A stretch of DNA of 64,000 nt, taken from Nitrososphaerota archaeon (lineage in GTDB: Archaea > Thermoproteota > Nitrososphaeria > Nitrososphaerales > Nitrosopumilaceae). Position 1 is the first letter of the stretch, and every line of letters starts with the position of its first letter. The translations under genes were made by a program, and so were the position numbers. Shown here one piece after another: positions 17,060 to 27,219 of the stretch. The stretch spans positions 44,703 through 108,702 of the forward strand of contig JACRJT010000037.1 in the NCBI GenBank assembly GCA_016215465.1, written 5' to 3'. A model generated the notes under the pieces. It was not told where the DNA came from. It saw only the letters and a program-made list of their open reading frames with translations, and made no database searches.

Positions 17060-18418
17060 TTGACATGGGTGGCCTTCTTTGGAAATTCCGGTCCTACAGT
17101 AATACATCTAGATCTATCTGGCTCACAGTTTGAAATCTATTCTAAAATAGAAAAAAATTATTCACACACGTTTCTGTTTGAATCACTAACCGGTCCTGAG
17201 GAGCTTGCAGAAACATCGCTAATTGGATTTGATCCAGACGTCATTTTGCAAGGATATGAAGACAGAATCGTTTTACAGTACCGTGATGGTTCAACTAAGA
17301 CTATCGCTACGACTGATCCAATAGCGGAGATAAAAAATTTGATTGGCCATACAAATGACACCTCATTTAGATATCTTGGGGGGGCAGTCGGCATAATTAA
17401 TTATGATGCAATAAAATTATACGAAAAAATTCCAATTAGAAACAATCAAACCCCTCTGATGGAGTTTGGAATTTATCAGGACGGCATTTTGTATGACAAC
17501 AAGACAAAAAAATTACTCTACTTTTATTATAATAAAAATCGAATTAATGACATAAAACTATCTGAGCCAAATTTTGGCAAATTGGAAATTTCAGATATTT
17601 CTGTAAACATGGATGAAAAAAAATTCTCAGAAATTGTCAGCAAGGCAAAAAAATACATTCATGACGGAGACATTTTTCAGGTAGTGCTCTCAAGAAGATT
17701 CAATTTTGGCATCAAAGGAAGCCATCTGAGAATTTACAAGGAATTGCGTTCGCTAAACCCGTCTCCATACCTATATCACATGAAGTTTGGGCAAAAAACA
17801 TTCATTGGTTCTAGTCCCGAAATGCTAGTCCGAGTCACAGGAAATGAGGTAGAAACATTCCCAATTGCAGGTACAAGAAAAATTACCGAAGATGAGGGAA
17901 AAAATGAGATGCTAAGGCAGGAACTCTTAAACGATGAAAAAGAGCTTGCTGAGCACACAATGCTCGTGGATCTTGGAAGAAACGATATAGGCAGGGTTTG
18001 CAAATATGGGAGCGTACGCGTAACGGAGTTGATGCAGGTAAAGCGATTCTCGCATGTCCAGCACATAGTATCACATGTTGTGGGCACGCTTGATTCAAAA
18101 CATGACATGTTTACAGCATTTGAGGCAGTTTTTCCAGCTGGAACCGTAACTGGTGCACCAAAGGTCAGGGCGATGGAGATAATCAATGAGTTGGAGGCAG
18201 ATGTCCGAGGCCAGTATGCTGGGGCAGTAGGCTATTTTTCAAACAACGGCTGCTGCGATTTTGCAATAGCCATACGTAGTATATTCATTGATGGAGAATC
18301 AGGTTTTGCCCAAAGTGGCGCAGGGATTGTGGCTGACTCTATACCAGAAAACGAATTCAAGGAAACGGAGCACAAGGTTGGGGCAATGCTTGTTGCATTA
18401 AAGGAGGCGACAAAATGA
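17060..18418 (+). CDS. trpE: Anthranilate synthase component I
   Basis: 452 residues from a TTG at 17060 (a GTG nine bases later is possible), 23 nt after TATA-like TTATAAATA. It has the chorismate-binding domain: IFQVVLSRRF, NPSPYLYHM, GSSPEMLVRV, PIAGTRKI, DEKELAEHTMLVDLGRNDIG, HVVGTL, and FPAGTVTGAPKVRAME followed by GAVGYF. It makes anthranilate from chorismate with ammonia supplied by TrpG. First gene of trpEGDCBA; its TGA overlaps the trpG ATG. Confidence 0.97.
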   Translation: MTWVAFFGNSGPTVIHLDLSGSQFEIYSKIEKNYSHTFLFESLTGPEELAETSLIGFDPDVILQGYEDRIVLQYRDGSTKTIATTDPIAEIKNLIGHTNDTSFRYLGGAVGIINYDAIKLYEKIPIRNNQTPLMEFGIYQDGILYDNKTKKLLYFYYNKNRINDIKLSEPNFGKLEISDISVNMDEKKFSEIVSKAKKYIHDGDIFQVVLSRRFNFGIKGSHLRIYKELRSLNPSPYLYHMKFGQKTFIGSSPEMLVRVTGNEVETFPIAGTRKITEDEGKNEMLRQELLNDEKELAEHTMLVDLGRNDIGRVCKYGSVRVTELMQVKRFSHVQHIVSHVVGTLDSKHDMFTAFEAVFPAGTVTGAPKVRAMEIINELEADVRGQYAGAVGYFSNNGCCDFAIAIRSIFIDGESGFAQSGAGIVADSIPENEFKETEHKVGAMLVALKEATK

Positions 18419-19002
18419 AATTTCTAATTCTCGATAACTATGATTCGTTTGTATACAATATTGCTCAGGTTTTAGGCGAGCTTGGAGTAGAATCCGACGT
18501 AATTAGAAATGACAAAATAACAATAGATCAAATACAAAAAAACCATTACGATGCAATAGTCATATCCCCAGGACCTGGCACCCCCGAAGACAAAAAGTAT
18601 TTTGGAGTTTGCTCAGATGTAATTAGAAAACTTGGACCTACAACACCAATTCTTGGAGTGTGTCTTGGGCACCAGGGAATAATCCACGAGTTTGGTGGCA
18701 AGGTAGTCAATGCCGGAAACGTAAGGCATGGAAAAACAAGCCAGATTAAACATACCGATGAGTCAATTTTTCATGGAGTAAACAATCCATTTAGAGCAAC
18801 AAGATATCATTCACTTGTAGGGGACAAGACAATCATTCCAGATGTTCTCAAAATAACTGCGGTGGCAGAGGACGACGGCGAAGTGATGGGCGTAAGCCAC
18901 AAAGAATACCTAATTGAGGGAGTGCAGTTTCATCCAGAGTCCATTTTAACCACCGAGGGGAAAAAAATATTTCAAAACTTCATCAACATGATAAAGAAAT
19001 GA
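18415..19002 (+). CDS. trpG: Anthranilate synthase glutamine amidotransferase
   Basis: 195 residues. Class I glutamine amidotransferase: ILDNYDSFVYNIAQ, SPGPGTPED, the nucleophile in LGVCLGHQGI (Cys near 80), and the His-Glu pair in GVQFHPES. It supplies ammonia to TrpE. ATGA overlaps at both ends link it to trpE and trpD. A dual PabA role is possible since no separate pab genes are seen here. Confidence 0.96.
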   Translation: MKFLILDNYDSFVYNIAQVLGELGVESDVIRNDKITIDQIQKNHYDAIVISPGPGTPEDKKYFGVCSDVIRKLGPTTPILGVCLGHQGIIHEFGGKVVNAGNVRHGKTSQIKHTDESIFHGVNNPFRATRYHSLVGDKTIIPDVLKITAVAEDDGEVMGVSHKEYLIEGVQFHPESILTTEGKKIFQNFINMIKK

Positions 19003-20042
19003 TCACAAAATACATAGAAATTCTCCAGAGAGGTCAAGACTTGACCTTAGATGAAATGTCAATTGTAATGGGCGATCTGCTAAGTGATAAGATTTCAGAT
19101 TCTGAAAAGGCGGAATTTCTGAAAAACCTGTCAAAAAAAGGAGAAACTGACGAGGAGCTTTACTCCATGCTAAATGAGATAGACAGGCATGGAATTCACA
19201 TCAACCCTGCGTGTAAAGGCACGATAATTGACGTCTGTGGAACAGGCGGCGATAAATTGCAAACTTTTAACATTTCAACTACTGCAGCGTTTGTTATTGC
19301 AGCATCTGGAGGAATAGTTGCAAAACACGGCAACAGATCAGTCTCCGGAATTTCTGGAAGCGCAGATATTTTTGAATATTTTGGGTACGACCTAAACGCA
19401 CCTCCTGAAAAAATTACAAAAATTATTGAAAAGTTCGGAATTGGATTTATGTTTGCACAGAAATTTCACCCCTCAATGAAAAACGTCGCAAATGCGAGAA
19501 AAATGATAGGGGAAAGAACTGCATTTAACTTGCTTGGGCCATTGTGCAATCCAGCGCAGGTGAAAAATCAGCTAATCGGCGTATTCTCAGAAGACTACCT
19601 TGAAAGAACAATCAGAATTTTGAAAAAAAGGGGAGCGCAAAACATCATGACTGTTCACTCAGATGACGGGCTAGATGAACTATCCACTACTGGAAAAAAC
19701 AAAATTTGCTTTCTAAAAAGTGGCAAGACTGAAACTATGATAATTGATCCAGAAAAACTTGGCTTGCACAAATCATCAATCAAAGATATTCAGATTTCGT
19801 CAAAGGCTCAAGCAATTCAAGCGTTTTTATCGGTGCTAAATGGCACAGCAAATCGTTCAATGCTAGAAATTACAATTCTTAATGCAGCTGGCGGGTTGAT
19901 GGTATCTAACATTGCAGAAAACTTTACAGATGCAATAGAAATCTCCAAGCAAACGATAAAAAACCAAAAGGCGTACTCTCTTCTAACAGACTTTGTAAAA
20001 GCGTGCGGACAAATTGAAAAATTGAAAGAGGTAGAATCATGA
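18999..20042 (+). CDS. trpD: Anthranilate phosphoribosyltransferase
   Basis: 347 residues. It joins PRPP to anthranilate. Visible motifs are VCGTGGDKLQTFNIST (PRPP and anthranilate site), KHGNRSVSGISGSADIFEYF and GERTAFNLLGPLCNPA. It is full length and not fused to trpG. Overlaps trpG and trpC by 4 bp each. Confidence 0.97.
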   Translation: MITKYIEILQRGQDLTLDEMSIVMGDLLSDKISDSEKAEFLKNLSKKGETDEELYSMLNEIDRHGIHINPACKGTIIDVCGTGGDKLQTFNISTTAAFVIAASGGIVAKHGNRSVSGISGSADIFEYFGYDLNAPPEKITKIIEKFGIGFMFAQKFHPSMKNVANARKMIGERTAFNLLGPLCNPAQVKNQLIGVFSEDYLERTIRILKKRGAQNIMTVHSDDGLDELSTTGKNKICFLKSGKTETMIIDPEKLGLHKSSIKDIQISSKAQAIQAFLSVLNGTANRSMLEITILNAAGGLMVSNIAENFTDAIEISKQTIKNQKAYSLLTDFVKACGQIEKLKEVES

Positions 20043-20812
20043 GTAATGTTTTAAAAAAACTGATAAAAAATTCCCAGACTGCCATAAGCGACGGAATTTA
20101 CGAAATTTCAGAACAATTGCCAAATTCAGGTGTGGATCTTGTAGATTCCATCAAGAATAACAGGCATGCGTCTCTCATAACCGAGGTCAAATTTGCATCT
20201 CCATCATTAGGCGAAATTAGAAAAGTCTCAGATCCGGTAGCGATTGCCAAGGCAATGGTGCGGGGTGGGGCAGTGGGACTATCTGTTCTGACTCAACCTT
20301 ATCTGTTTAGTGGCTCGCCAAAGTATTTTATGGAGGTTAGGCGGCAAGTCAAAGTTCCAATGCTGATGAAAGATATTGTTATTGACAAAATCCAAATCGA
20401 TGCTGCAAAAAAAATTGGCGCAGACTATATGTTACTAATACAATCACTGTTTGATATGGGGCATCTAAGAGAAATTGACGAGTTCATATCATATGGCCAT
20501 AAAAAGGGCCTAAGGGTACTAGTTGAGGCACATACTGAATCAGAATTTGCAAATTCATTAAAGACAGATGCAGACATTGTCGGCATCAATAACAGAAACT
20601 TGGATACACTTGAAATTGACATAAACGTCACAAAAAAATTATTAGAAAACAAGAGAAAATCAAAGATAACATTGTCTGAAAGTGGAATTAACTCGCCTGA
20701 AGATATCCAATTCTTGAAAAAATGTGGTGCCGATGCATTTTTGATTGGCTCTAGCATCATGAAAAGTGATAACATTGAAGAAAACGTCAGAGGACTGGTA
20801 AACGCAATATGA
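20039..20812 (+). CDS. trpC: Indole-3-glycerol-phosphate synthase
   Basis: 257 residues, a single IGPS barrel not fused to Trp[17 protein letters not shown] (the catalytic Lys of the ExKxxSP motif), the second Lys in [28 protein letters not shown] and [12 protein letters not shown] are present. It closes 1-(o-carboxyphenylamino)-deoxyribulose phosphate to indoleglycerol phosphate. The preceding isomerase step (trpF) is not encoded in the operon. Confidence 0.96.
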   Translation: MSNVLKKLIKNSQTAISDGIYEISEQLPNSGVDLVDSIKNNRHASLITEVKFASPSLGEIRKVSDPVAIAKAMVRGGAVGLSVLTQPYLFSGSPKYFMEVRRQVKVPMLMKDIVIDKIQIDAAKKIGADYMLLIQSLFDMGHLREIDEFISYGHKKGLRVLVEAHTESEFANSLKTDADIVGINNRNLDTLEIDINVTKKLLENKRKSKITLSESGINSPEDIQFLKKCGADAFLIGSSIMKSDNIEENVRGLVNAI

Positions 20813-22008
20813 AACCAAGATTTCCAAAAGACGGCAGATTTGGGGAATTTGGAGGAAAATATATTCCAGAAACACTTGTTCCGGCAATTGAAGAGCTTGA
20901 AGAAAATTATTTAAAATTTAAAAACGATAAAAGTTTCAAAAAAGAGCTAAACTATTACCTTACAGAATATGCAGGACGCCCAACCCCACTTTACTTTGCA
21001 AAAAACCTCACTGAAAAAATTGGGGGGGCAAAAATTTATCTCAAAAGAGAGGATCTTCTCCACGGCGGGGCACATAAAATTAACAATACTTTGGGCCAGG
21101 CGTTACTTGCTAAAAGAATGAAGAAAAAACGAATCATTGCGGAAACTGGCGCAGGGCAGCATGGGGTTGCAACTGCAATGGCGTGCGCATGCCTAGGATT
21201 GACATCTGAAGTATACATGGGATACAAGGACACCATAAGGCAAAAGCTGAACGTATATCGAATGAATCTTTTAGGAAGTAAGGTTCATCCAGTAAAATCA
21301 GGCTCACAGACACTAAAGGATGCCATCAATGAGGCGATAAGGGACTGGATTACAAACGTAAAAGACACATACTATCTGCTTGGTTCGGCAGTCGGTCCTC
21401 ACCCATACCCAGTAATGGTTCGCGACTTTCAGTCAGTAATTGGCACAGAAATAATACAGCAAATGAAAAAGATAAACAAGAAAAATCCAGACATTGTGAT
21501 TGCGTGTGTTGGAGGAGGATCCAATGCAATTGGAACATTTTATCCGCTAATTGACAGCGATACCGAAATCATCGGAGTTGAAGCAGCTGGAAAAGGGTTG
21601 AAAACAGAATATCATTCTGCTACACTGAGCGCAGGATCAAAGGGGGTCTTACACGGGATGATGACCTACCTATTACAGGACAAAGAGGGGCAGATAAAAG
21701 AGACACACAGTATATCGGCGGGACTCGACTATCCTGGTGTCGGCCCAGAGCATGCTTTTCTAAAGGATGCAAATCGTGTAAAATATCGTAGCGCCACAGA
21801 CAAGGAAGTAATTGATGCTTTTTTGCTACTGACAAGAACTGAGGGAATAATTCCTGCACTCGAATCATCACATGCGATTGCAGAGGCAATCAAAATTGCA
21901 AGATCAAAACCAAAATCAGAATCAATAGTTGTTACATTGTCAGGTAGGGGAGACAAAGACGTCGAAGTAGTTGAGGAATATGTCAGGAACATCAAGAATT
22001 CGAGATAA
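20809..22008 (+). CDS. trpB: Tryptophan synthase beta chain
   Basis: 399 residues, TrpB1 type: [30 protein letters not shown], the PLP lysine in [16 protein letters not shown], the [10 protein letters not shown] loop and the phosphate-binding GGGSNAIG. It condenses indole with serine. It is the canonical alpha-associated type rather than the longer TrpB2. Starts 4 bp inside trpC, and trpA begins inside its 3' end. Confidence 0.97.
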   Translation: MKPRFPKDGRFGEFGGKYIPETLVPAIEELEENYLKFKNDKSFKKELNYYLTEYAGRPTPLYFAKNLTEKIGGAKIYLKREDLLHGGAHKINNTLGQALLAKRMKKKRIIAETGAGQHGVATAMACACLGLTSEVYMGYKDTIRQKLNVYRMNLLGSKVHPVKSGSQTLKDAINEAIRDWITNVKDTYYLLGSAVGPHPYPVMVRDFQSVIGTEIIQQMKKINKKNPDIVIACVGGGSNAIGTFYPLIDSDTEIIGVEAAGKGLKTEYHSATLSAGSKGVLHGMMTYLLQDKEGQIKETHSISAGLDYPGVGPEHAFLKDANRVKYRSATDKEVIDAFLLLTRTEGIIPALESSHAIAEAIKIARSKPKSESIVVTLSGRGDKDVEVVEEYVRNIKNSR

Positions 22009-22795
22009 ATTTTTAGAACTTGATTCTAAAAATGAAAAAGCCCTAATTACATATACGATGGTTGGATATCCAAATGAAAAAGACACACTCACAGTAATTC
22101 GTGGACTGATAAAGGGGGGAGCAGACATAATTGAGCTCGGTTTTCCGTTTTCTGATCCTTTAGCAGACGGCCGGGTAATACAAAATGCAAGTATGATGTC
22201 GCTTGACAAAGGAGCCAACCTTGGGCAATTTTTTAGACTGGTGAGAAAAATTAGGCAGGAGAGCAACATTCCGCTTGTATTGATGACATACACAAACATC
22301 CTGTACCATCAAAACTATGAAAAATTCTTCAAGGAGATAAAAAACGCAGGAATTGACGGAGTCATTACTCCAGACATGACAATCGAGGAGTCAAAAGAAT
22401 ACCTAAAGGCTGCCAGAAACAATACAATCGATACAATATTTTTGGTCTCTCCAAACACTGACAAAAAAAGACTGGAAAAAATAATCAGGCAGACAACTGG
22501 TTTTCTGTACTTGGTGGCAGTATATGGGACGACAGGCATTCAAAATAAAATTCAGCAATACACCGTTGATGCACTAAAAAACACGAAAAAAGCAGCAAAC
22601 CGCAAAATTCCAGTAGGCATTGGCTTTGGCATTTCAACTCCAGACGACGCCCGATATTTCGTAAAACAGGGGGCAGATGCAGTCATAGTTGGTAGTGCGC
22701 TGATAAAATTAGTAGAAAAAACCCCGCCTTCAAAACTTGAAAAAACCATTATCGAGTTTACAAAAAAACTAAAAAACACGACAAAGGTCAGCTAA
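21980..22795 (+). CDS. trpA: Tryptophan synthase alpha chain
   Basis: 271 residues from the ATG at 21980; a TTG three codons earlier is possible. The catalytic Glu and Asp are in [17 protein letters not shown], and the phosphate site is in [16 protein letters not shown] with [13 protein letters not shown]. It cleaves indoleglycerol phosphate to indole and G3P and channels indole to TrpB. It overlaps trpB by 29 bp and ends the operon. Confidence 0.96.
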   Translation: MSGTSRIRDKFLELDSKNEKALITYTMVGYPNEKDTLTVIRGLIKGGADIIELGFPFSDPLADGRVIQNASMMSLDKGANLGQFFRLVRKIRQESNIPLVLMTYTNILYHQNYEKFFKEIKNAGIDGVITPDMTIEESKEYLKAARNNTIDTIFLVSPNTDKKRLEKIIRQTTGFLYLVAVYGTTGIQNKIQQYTVDALKNTKKAANRKIPVGIGFGISTPDDARYFVKQGADAVIVGSALIKLVEKTPPSKLEKTIIEFTKKLKNTTKVS

Positions 22796-22798
22796 GTT

Positions 22799-23071
22799 TT
22801 ATTTTCTTGAATATCGTATCTTCATGCAAAGCAATGTCAAATTAAAAATCAAGATTGCTATGTTAACTCCAACTATTATTTTGTCATTAATCTCAATTCC
22901 GTAAAAAATCCACAAAACAGATCCTGTAGAAATTAAAATCATAAGATAGTATGAAACATCAGAAAGGCTTTTTGTTTTATAGCCACGAATGATTTGAGGA
23001 ATCCATCCAACCGTAACCATTACTGATGCAATGGTTCCAAGAACAATTATCCAGATTCCCTCAAAAAACAC
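22799..23071 (-). CDS. SemiSWEET/PQ-loop family transporter
   Basis: 90 residues from a GTG at 23071, with three membrane helices. The first contains the PQ motif (TVGWIPQIIRGYKTKSLSDV), followed by SYYLMILISTGSVLWIFYGI and VGVNIAILIFNLTLLCMKIR. This is a single triple-helix bundle of the SemiSWEET kind, which dimerises and moves small sugars in bacterial examples; the substrate here is unknown. Lies between trpA (convergent, 3 bp) and pyrG (divergent). Confidence 0.88.
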   Translation of the reverse strand: MFFEGIWIIVLGTIASVMVTVGWIPQIIRGYKTKSLSDVSYYLMILISTGSVLWIFYGIEINDKIIVGVNIAILIFNLTLLCMKIRYSRK

Positions 23072-23149
23072 TTCTTTCAGACCAAATAATTGGTATTAGA
23101 ATTTTGTCATGGTATAAAGAATTAAAAATACCGATTTCCATTTGTAAAT

Positions 23150-24748
23150 GTGCAGACAAAGTTCATTTTTGTTACCGGGGGAGTTATGTCTGGGCTTGGC
23201 AAAGGCGTGATGACATCATCTATTGCCAAACTATTACAGTTATCAAATCAAAAGGTTTCCTGCGTAAAAATAGACCCTTACCTGAACTATGATGCAGGAA
23301 CGATGAACCCAATTGCACATGGCGAGGTCTTTGTTACCGAAGATGGAGGGGAATGCGACATGGACATTGGCAATTATGAGCGATTTTTGAACCAAAACAT
23401 ACCAAAGACCCACAACATCACCACTGCCCAGATTTACTCGACAGTAATCGAGGCAGAAAGACGCGGCGAGTACCTTGGCGCATGCGTCCAAATAATTCCA
23501 CACGTCACAGACGAAATCAAGAGGAGAATTAGGAAAATTGCAGAAGATGAAAAATTAGATATCCTAGTGGTGGAATGCGGTGGAACTGTGGGAGACATTG
23601 AAAGCCTTCCGTTTTTAGAAGCACTAAGACAGCTAAGACTTGAGGATGGCTCGCAAAACGTGATATTTGTCCACGTAACACTTACCCCATCACTTGACGT
23701 AGTAGGGGAACAAAAGACAAAACCAACACAGCACAGTGTACAGGAATTAAGAAGGATTGGCATCCAGCCAGACATTATTGCTGCAAGATGTTCCAGTCCT
23801 TTGCACGAGTCTACAAAAAAGAAAATATCCATGTTTACAAACGTCACAACTCGCGACGTATTTTCATGTCATGATGTAAAGTCAATTTTTATGGTTCCGC
23901 AAATTCTGTATGATCAGGGAATAGTCGACACAATATTTACCAAGTTTGGCAAATTTGGACTAGTCAACACGTCTGCAAACTGGGACAAGTGGAATTCAAT
24001 AGTGAACTCACTTCAGACCGCAGAAGGCAATATCAAAATTGCAATGGTTGGAAAATATGTCACACTTGCAGACAGCTATGTTAGTGTAAATCACGCTCTA
24101 AAGCATGCTGGCGCAAAAATTGGCAAGGTGGTTTCAATTGACTGGATTGACTCGGAAACAATCAATGGAAATGTTGATGACCTATCAAAATATGACGGAG
24201 TACTGGTGCCTGGCGGATTTGGATCAAGGGGTGCCGAAGGAATAATTAAAACCGCAAATTACACCAGAGAAAAAAACATACCATACCTCGGCATTTGCTT
24301 TGGTTTTCAGCTTGCAGCAGTTGCCTTTGGAAGACACGTGTGTGATTTCAAAGACGCAAATTCAACTGAACTTGATCAAAACACGACAAACCCAATAGTT
24401 GACTTGCTCCCAGAGCAGAAAACCGTCTCAAACATGGGGGGCTCACTTAGACTCGGGGCACATGAAATCACAGTAAAAAGTAATACGCTTGCACACAAGA
24501 CATACAATTCGGATAAAGTAATTCGACGACACAGACATAGATATGAAATCAACAAAAAGTACATGGACGTTTTTGAAAAGAACGGAATGATTTTCTCAGC
24601 AGAGAGCGACAACTCCAAAAGAATGGAAGTGTTAGAGATCCCATCTCACAAGTTCTATTTTGGAGTGCAGTTCCATCCTGAATTTAACAGTAGGCCGGGC
24701 TACCCGGAAGAGGCATTTGAAGCGTTTATCAGTGCGGCATCAAAGTGA
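23150..24748 (+). CDS. pyrG: CTP synthase
   Basis: 532 residues from a GTG at 23150 (encoding MQTKFIFVTGGVMSGLGKG), about 26 nt after an AT-rich TATA-like stretch. The N-terminal amidoligase has the GVMSGLGKG P-loop and KIDPYLNYDAGTMNP; the C-terminal glutamine amidotransferase has Cys in LGICFGFQ and HPEF. It converts UTP to CTP with glutamine. It is followed after 6 bp by the ABM-domain gene. Confidence 0.97.
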   Translation: MQTKFIFVTGGVMSGLGKGVMTSSIAKLLQLSNQKVSCVKIDPYLNYDAGTMNPIAHGEVFVTEDGGECDMDIGNYERFLNQNIPKTHNITTAQIYSTVIEAERRGEYLGACVQIIPHVTDEIKRRIRKIAEDEKLDILVVECGGTVGDIESLPFLEALRQLRLEDGSQNVIFVHVTLTPSLDVVGEQKTKPTQHSVQELRRIGIQPDIIAARCSSPLHESTKKKISMFTNVTTRDVFSCHDVKSIFMVPQILYDQGIVDTIFTKFGKFGLVNTSANWDKWNSIVNSLQTAEGNIKIAMVGKYVTLADSYVSVNHALKHAGAKIGKVVSIDWIDSETINGNVDDLSKYDGVLVPGGFGSRGAEGIIKTANYTREKNIPYLGICFGFQLAAVAFGRHVCDFKDANSTELDQNTTNPIVDLLPEQKTVSNMGGSLRLGAHEITVKSNTLAHKTYNSDKVIRRHRHRYEINKKYMDVFEKNGMIFSAESDNSKRMEVLEIPSHKFYFGVQFHPEFNSRPGYPEEAFEAFISAASK

Positions 24749-24754
24749 CTAGCC

Positions 24755-25039
24755 ATGCATATTGCGTTAATAGACATTGAATTAAAAGAAAATACTGAAG
24801 ACGAATTCAAGGCATGGATTACTGAAACAAATAAGATACTATCAAAATTTCCAGGATTCGTTAGCAGAAGACTAGTAAAATCAGACAATGGAAAACATAG
24901 GCTGATAGTGGAATTTACAGACAAGGAATCACACGTAAAAATACATCGGACAAAAGAACACGATGAGATCCACAAACAACTAATGGGCTTTCTCAAAAAA
25001 CCGCCGTTGCCAAACTTTTACCACGTGATTTCACAATAA
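24755..25039 (+). CDS. Antibiotic-biosynthesis-monooxygenase (ABM) domain protein
   Basis: 94 residues with the ferredoxin-like ABM fold pattern: IALIDIELKENTEDEFKAWI, then FPGFVSRRLVKSDNGKHRLI, then FTDKESHVKIHRTKEHDEIH. Such dimeric proteins include quinone monooxygenases and haem-degrading enzymes; no haem-specific residue is evident. It follows pyrG closely, so it is probably co-transcribed, without an obvious functional tie. Confidence 0.85.
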   Translation: MHIALIDIELKENTEDEFKAWITETNKILSKFPGFVSRRLVKSDNGKHRLIVEFTDKESHVKIHRTKEHDEIHKQLMGFLKKPPLPNFYHVISQ

Positions 25040-25072
25040 AGAATCAGTTTTGTTTAGAATCATGATTCTTTT
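25039..25072. terminator. Bidirectional terminator-like hairpin
   Basis: AAGAATCA (25039-25046) pairs with TGATTCTT (25063-25070), followed by TT on the plus side, between the convergent ABM gene and the gene ending at 25097. A self-complementary AGAATCATGATTCT lies inside the right arm. Confidence 0.4.
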
Positions 25073-25096
25073 GCAGATAACTAACAGTTGTATGTA

Positions 25097-26194
25097 CTAA
25101 TAGTCCTTTATTGCTTTTAGTAAAACAGCATCAGAAAATATGATGTGCTCAGGGTAACAGTTTAGCATTTTTCCATTTTTAATCTTGGTAAAGTTCCAGT
25201 TTTTGCATGTTATATCGTATTCCATCTTACTATTGTCAAATTTCCAATTAAATCCATTTCCTATGGCACTAGTCGGATAATGGTGACCTCGAACTAGCGT
25301 TATTGTGTCGTTTTGATAATTGGCAGTTACTTTGGCATACAATGCGTTTGGATAAAGATACAAAACGCGTGGATGACTAGATATTGCATCAAATTCAGTC
25401 TGCGTCACGTATTCGTTGTGCAAGACAATTATTTTTTTGTACTTGGAGAGAATTTTTGGATTTGAATCAACTCCGACGTCAGTAATGGTGTGGTATCCCA
25501 GTAAATTCAAGACCTTTATCGCGTTAGAAGAGCTAGAATAGCCGTGGGGAGCGGTATATTTGATTTGTTTTGTTAAACATTTTGTGTCGCATTCACCACG
25601 ATAGTACGTGTAAAATCCCGGCTCATCGTATGCGGATTTAGTAAAAATTGGAACTATGACGACAGCGTCTTTCTCATTTACCATTAGTTTTTTGTACGTC
25701 TCAGTTTGGTTTGAACGTAATTCAAATTGCATGTCCCTCGGAGTTGGCTCGCCATTCACAATTACGAAGTCTTTTTTGTAAGCAAATGTCCTAAAAAGTG
25801 GAGAATTTCCTGAAAACTCATGCTCCTTGTAATGATTTATGTCAAATTTTGATTTTGAGGAAATCTTGATTGAGCCATCTTTGAGCCCTGACTTTATTTT
25901 GTTAAAAAACACCGCATCGGAAATTTGCCCAAAATTCCATTTTTTTGTATCACTTTTTATGGAATCTGGGATTTGAGAGGGACCATCGACTAGCGTCATC
26001 TTGATTTTTTCTCTTACGCCAATCCACAACAAAGAGGATTCGAGCTGGGAAGTTGGGATCTTGTCATTGGCCCACCATCTCAGATTCTGGATGATCCAGT
26101 ATGGAACTTTGGTCTCTGCAAATGCAGTAGAGCTAAAAGTTACGCACAGTAAAAGTAAGACAGATACAACAGAAATCAGTTTGAGGTAGGTCAT
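25097..26194 (-). CDS. Secreted protein of unknown function with thaumarchaeal WWA-type repeats
   Basis: 365 residues with a signal peptide (LISVVSVLLLLCVTFSSTAFA). Residues about 30-60 (PYWIIQNLRWWANDKIPTSQ) and 88-112 (KWNFGQISDAVFFNKIKSGL) resemble the short W-rich repeat common in thaumarchaeal exported proteins. The rest is a ~250-residue domain with two cysteine pairs (GECDTKCLT, and ITCKNWNF with MLNCYPEH) and no family I recognise. It has no C-terminal sorting signal, so it is probably released or cell-wall associated. Adjacent to the NAD kinase gene (2 bp) on the same strand. Confidence 0.7.
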   Translation of the reverse strand: MTYLKLISVVSVLLLLCVTFSSTAFAETKVPYWIIQNLRWWANDKIPTSQLESSLLWIGVREKIKMTLVDGPSQIPDSIKSDTKKWNFGQISDAVFFNKIKSGLKDGSIKISSKSKFDINHYKEHEFSGNSPLFRTFAYKKDFVIVNGEPTPRDMQFELRSNQTETYKKLMVNEKDAVVIVPIFTKSAYDEPGFYTYYRGECDTKCLTKQIKYTAPHGYSSSSNAIKVLNLLGYHTITDVGVDSNPKILSKYKKIIVLHNEYVTQTEFDAISSHPRVLYLYPNALYAKVTANYQNDTITLVRGHHYPTSAIGNGFNWKFDNSKMEYDITCKNWNFTKIKNGKMLNCYPEHIIFSDAVLLKAIKDY

Positions 26195-26196
26195 AG

Positions 26197-27189
26197 TTAA
26201 TTAGAAATTTCGTATATCTTCTGTCTTGCATCCCTGATGGAGATCTTCTTTTTGACATAGCCTTTGTCTAAAAGATGCCTCAGTGCAAGACGCACCGTTC
26301 TATCTGGAAGTAAAGTTTTAGCTGCGAGCTCTCTTTGTGTCAGTATTCCTTCGTATTCTAGGGTCTTTAGCAACAGTTTTGAGCTTGGAGGCATGTTGAG
26401 TAGATCCTCTGCAAGCCTTACTTTCTTTGTGAGGGCAGATACTGCCGAAGAATCTTTTTTCATTTTTATGATTCTTGCAGGCGGATCTGATTTTACGCAC
26501 TCTAAGGTATTTACTATTTTGAATCTGTCAATGCCATCAAGAATCACCTCGCAGTACAGTCTTGCAGATATATCATCAATTTCCACTACACTTGTATCTG
26601 GCACTATGAGCGGCCTTCTTGTTATGTCAAGTGAGTTTACCGAAACAATTCCAAACACCGGCGAGTCCTGAAATATCATTGGGCCTCCAGCAGACATGGA
26701 ATATGCAGAAGAGCCAATTGGCGTCGATATGATTATTCCATCACTGCTGTCGTGCCATACCTCCTCCTGGTTTACCCGGAGTATGTGTTCCATCAGCATT
26801 GCACTTTTTGATGGAAATACCGCCACATCGTTTAGTACAGATGACACTGGTTTTCCGTCTATTTTGACCCCAAGTCTTGTAAATTCGCTTGTCTCATAGT
26901 CTTGCTTTTTTATGCGATTAACATAAGACGAAAATTCCTTTAGATCAACTTGTGCCAAAAATCCACTCGTCTCAGACTCGCTCACACCTAGAATTGGGAT
27001 TTGAGGATCTTGGGTTTTATGAAAATAATTTCTAACTCCCTTGTCCCCGCCAGTGACAATAATGCAGTCAACGTCTTTTCTTGACTTGTTGCCAACATAT
27101 ACCGAATCCATCCCATGATCATCAAGAACCGTTTTAATGGTTTTTACTGCAAGGTCAGATGGCGTAGAGCCTGAAATTCCAATATGCAC
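26197..27189 (-). CDS. NAD kinase fused to C-terminal winged helix
   Basis: 330 residues from a GTG at 27189. Residues 1 to about 240 are an NAD/NADH kinase: VTGGDKGVRNYF (GGD motif at 47-49), FPSKSAMLMEHILRV, SSDGIIISTPIGSSAYSMSA and AGGPMIFQD. In most NAD kinases the first motif reads GGDGT; here the residues after GGD are KGV. Residues about 265-330 are a winged helix (LLLKTLEYEGILTQRELAAK, LPDRTVRLALRHLLDKGYVK). The kinase phosphorylates NAD to NADP; the fused DNA-binding domain suggests it also regulates genes or senses NAD(P). Confidence 0.88.
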   Translation of the reverse strand: MHIGISGSTPSDLAVKTIKTVLDDHGMDSVYVGNKSRKDVDCIIVTGGDKGVRNYFHKTQDPQIPILGVSESETSGFLAQVDLKEFSSYVNRIKKQDYETSEFTRLGVKIDGKPVSSVLNDVAVFPSKSAMLMEHILRVNQEEVWHDSSDGIIISTPIGSSAYSMSAGGPMIFQDSPVFGIVSVNSLDITRRPLIVPDTSVVEIDDISARLYCEVILDGIDRFKIVNTLECVKSDPPARIIKMKKDSSAVSALTKKVRLAEDLLNMPPSSKLLLKTLEYEGILTQRELAAKTLLPDRTVRLALRHLLDKGYVKKKISIRDARQKIYEISN

Positions 27190-27219
27190 AAAGAGACAAC
27201 TATCAATTACAATAAAAGC

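Noticed and set aside
26197..27189. Possibility that the winged helix of the NAD kinase is a separate overlapping gene
   Set aside because: The frame is continuous with no internal start supported by a TATA element or ribosome-binding site, so a true fusion is favoured.
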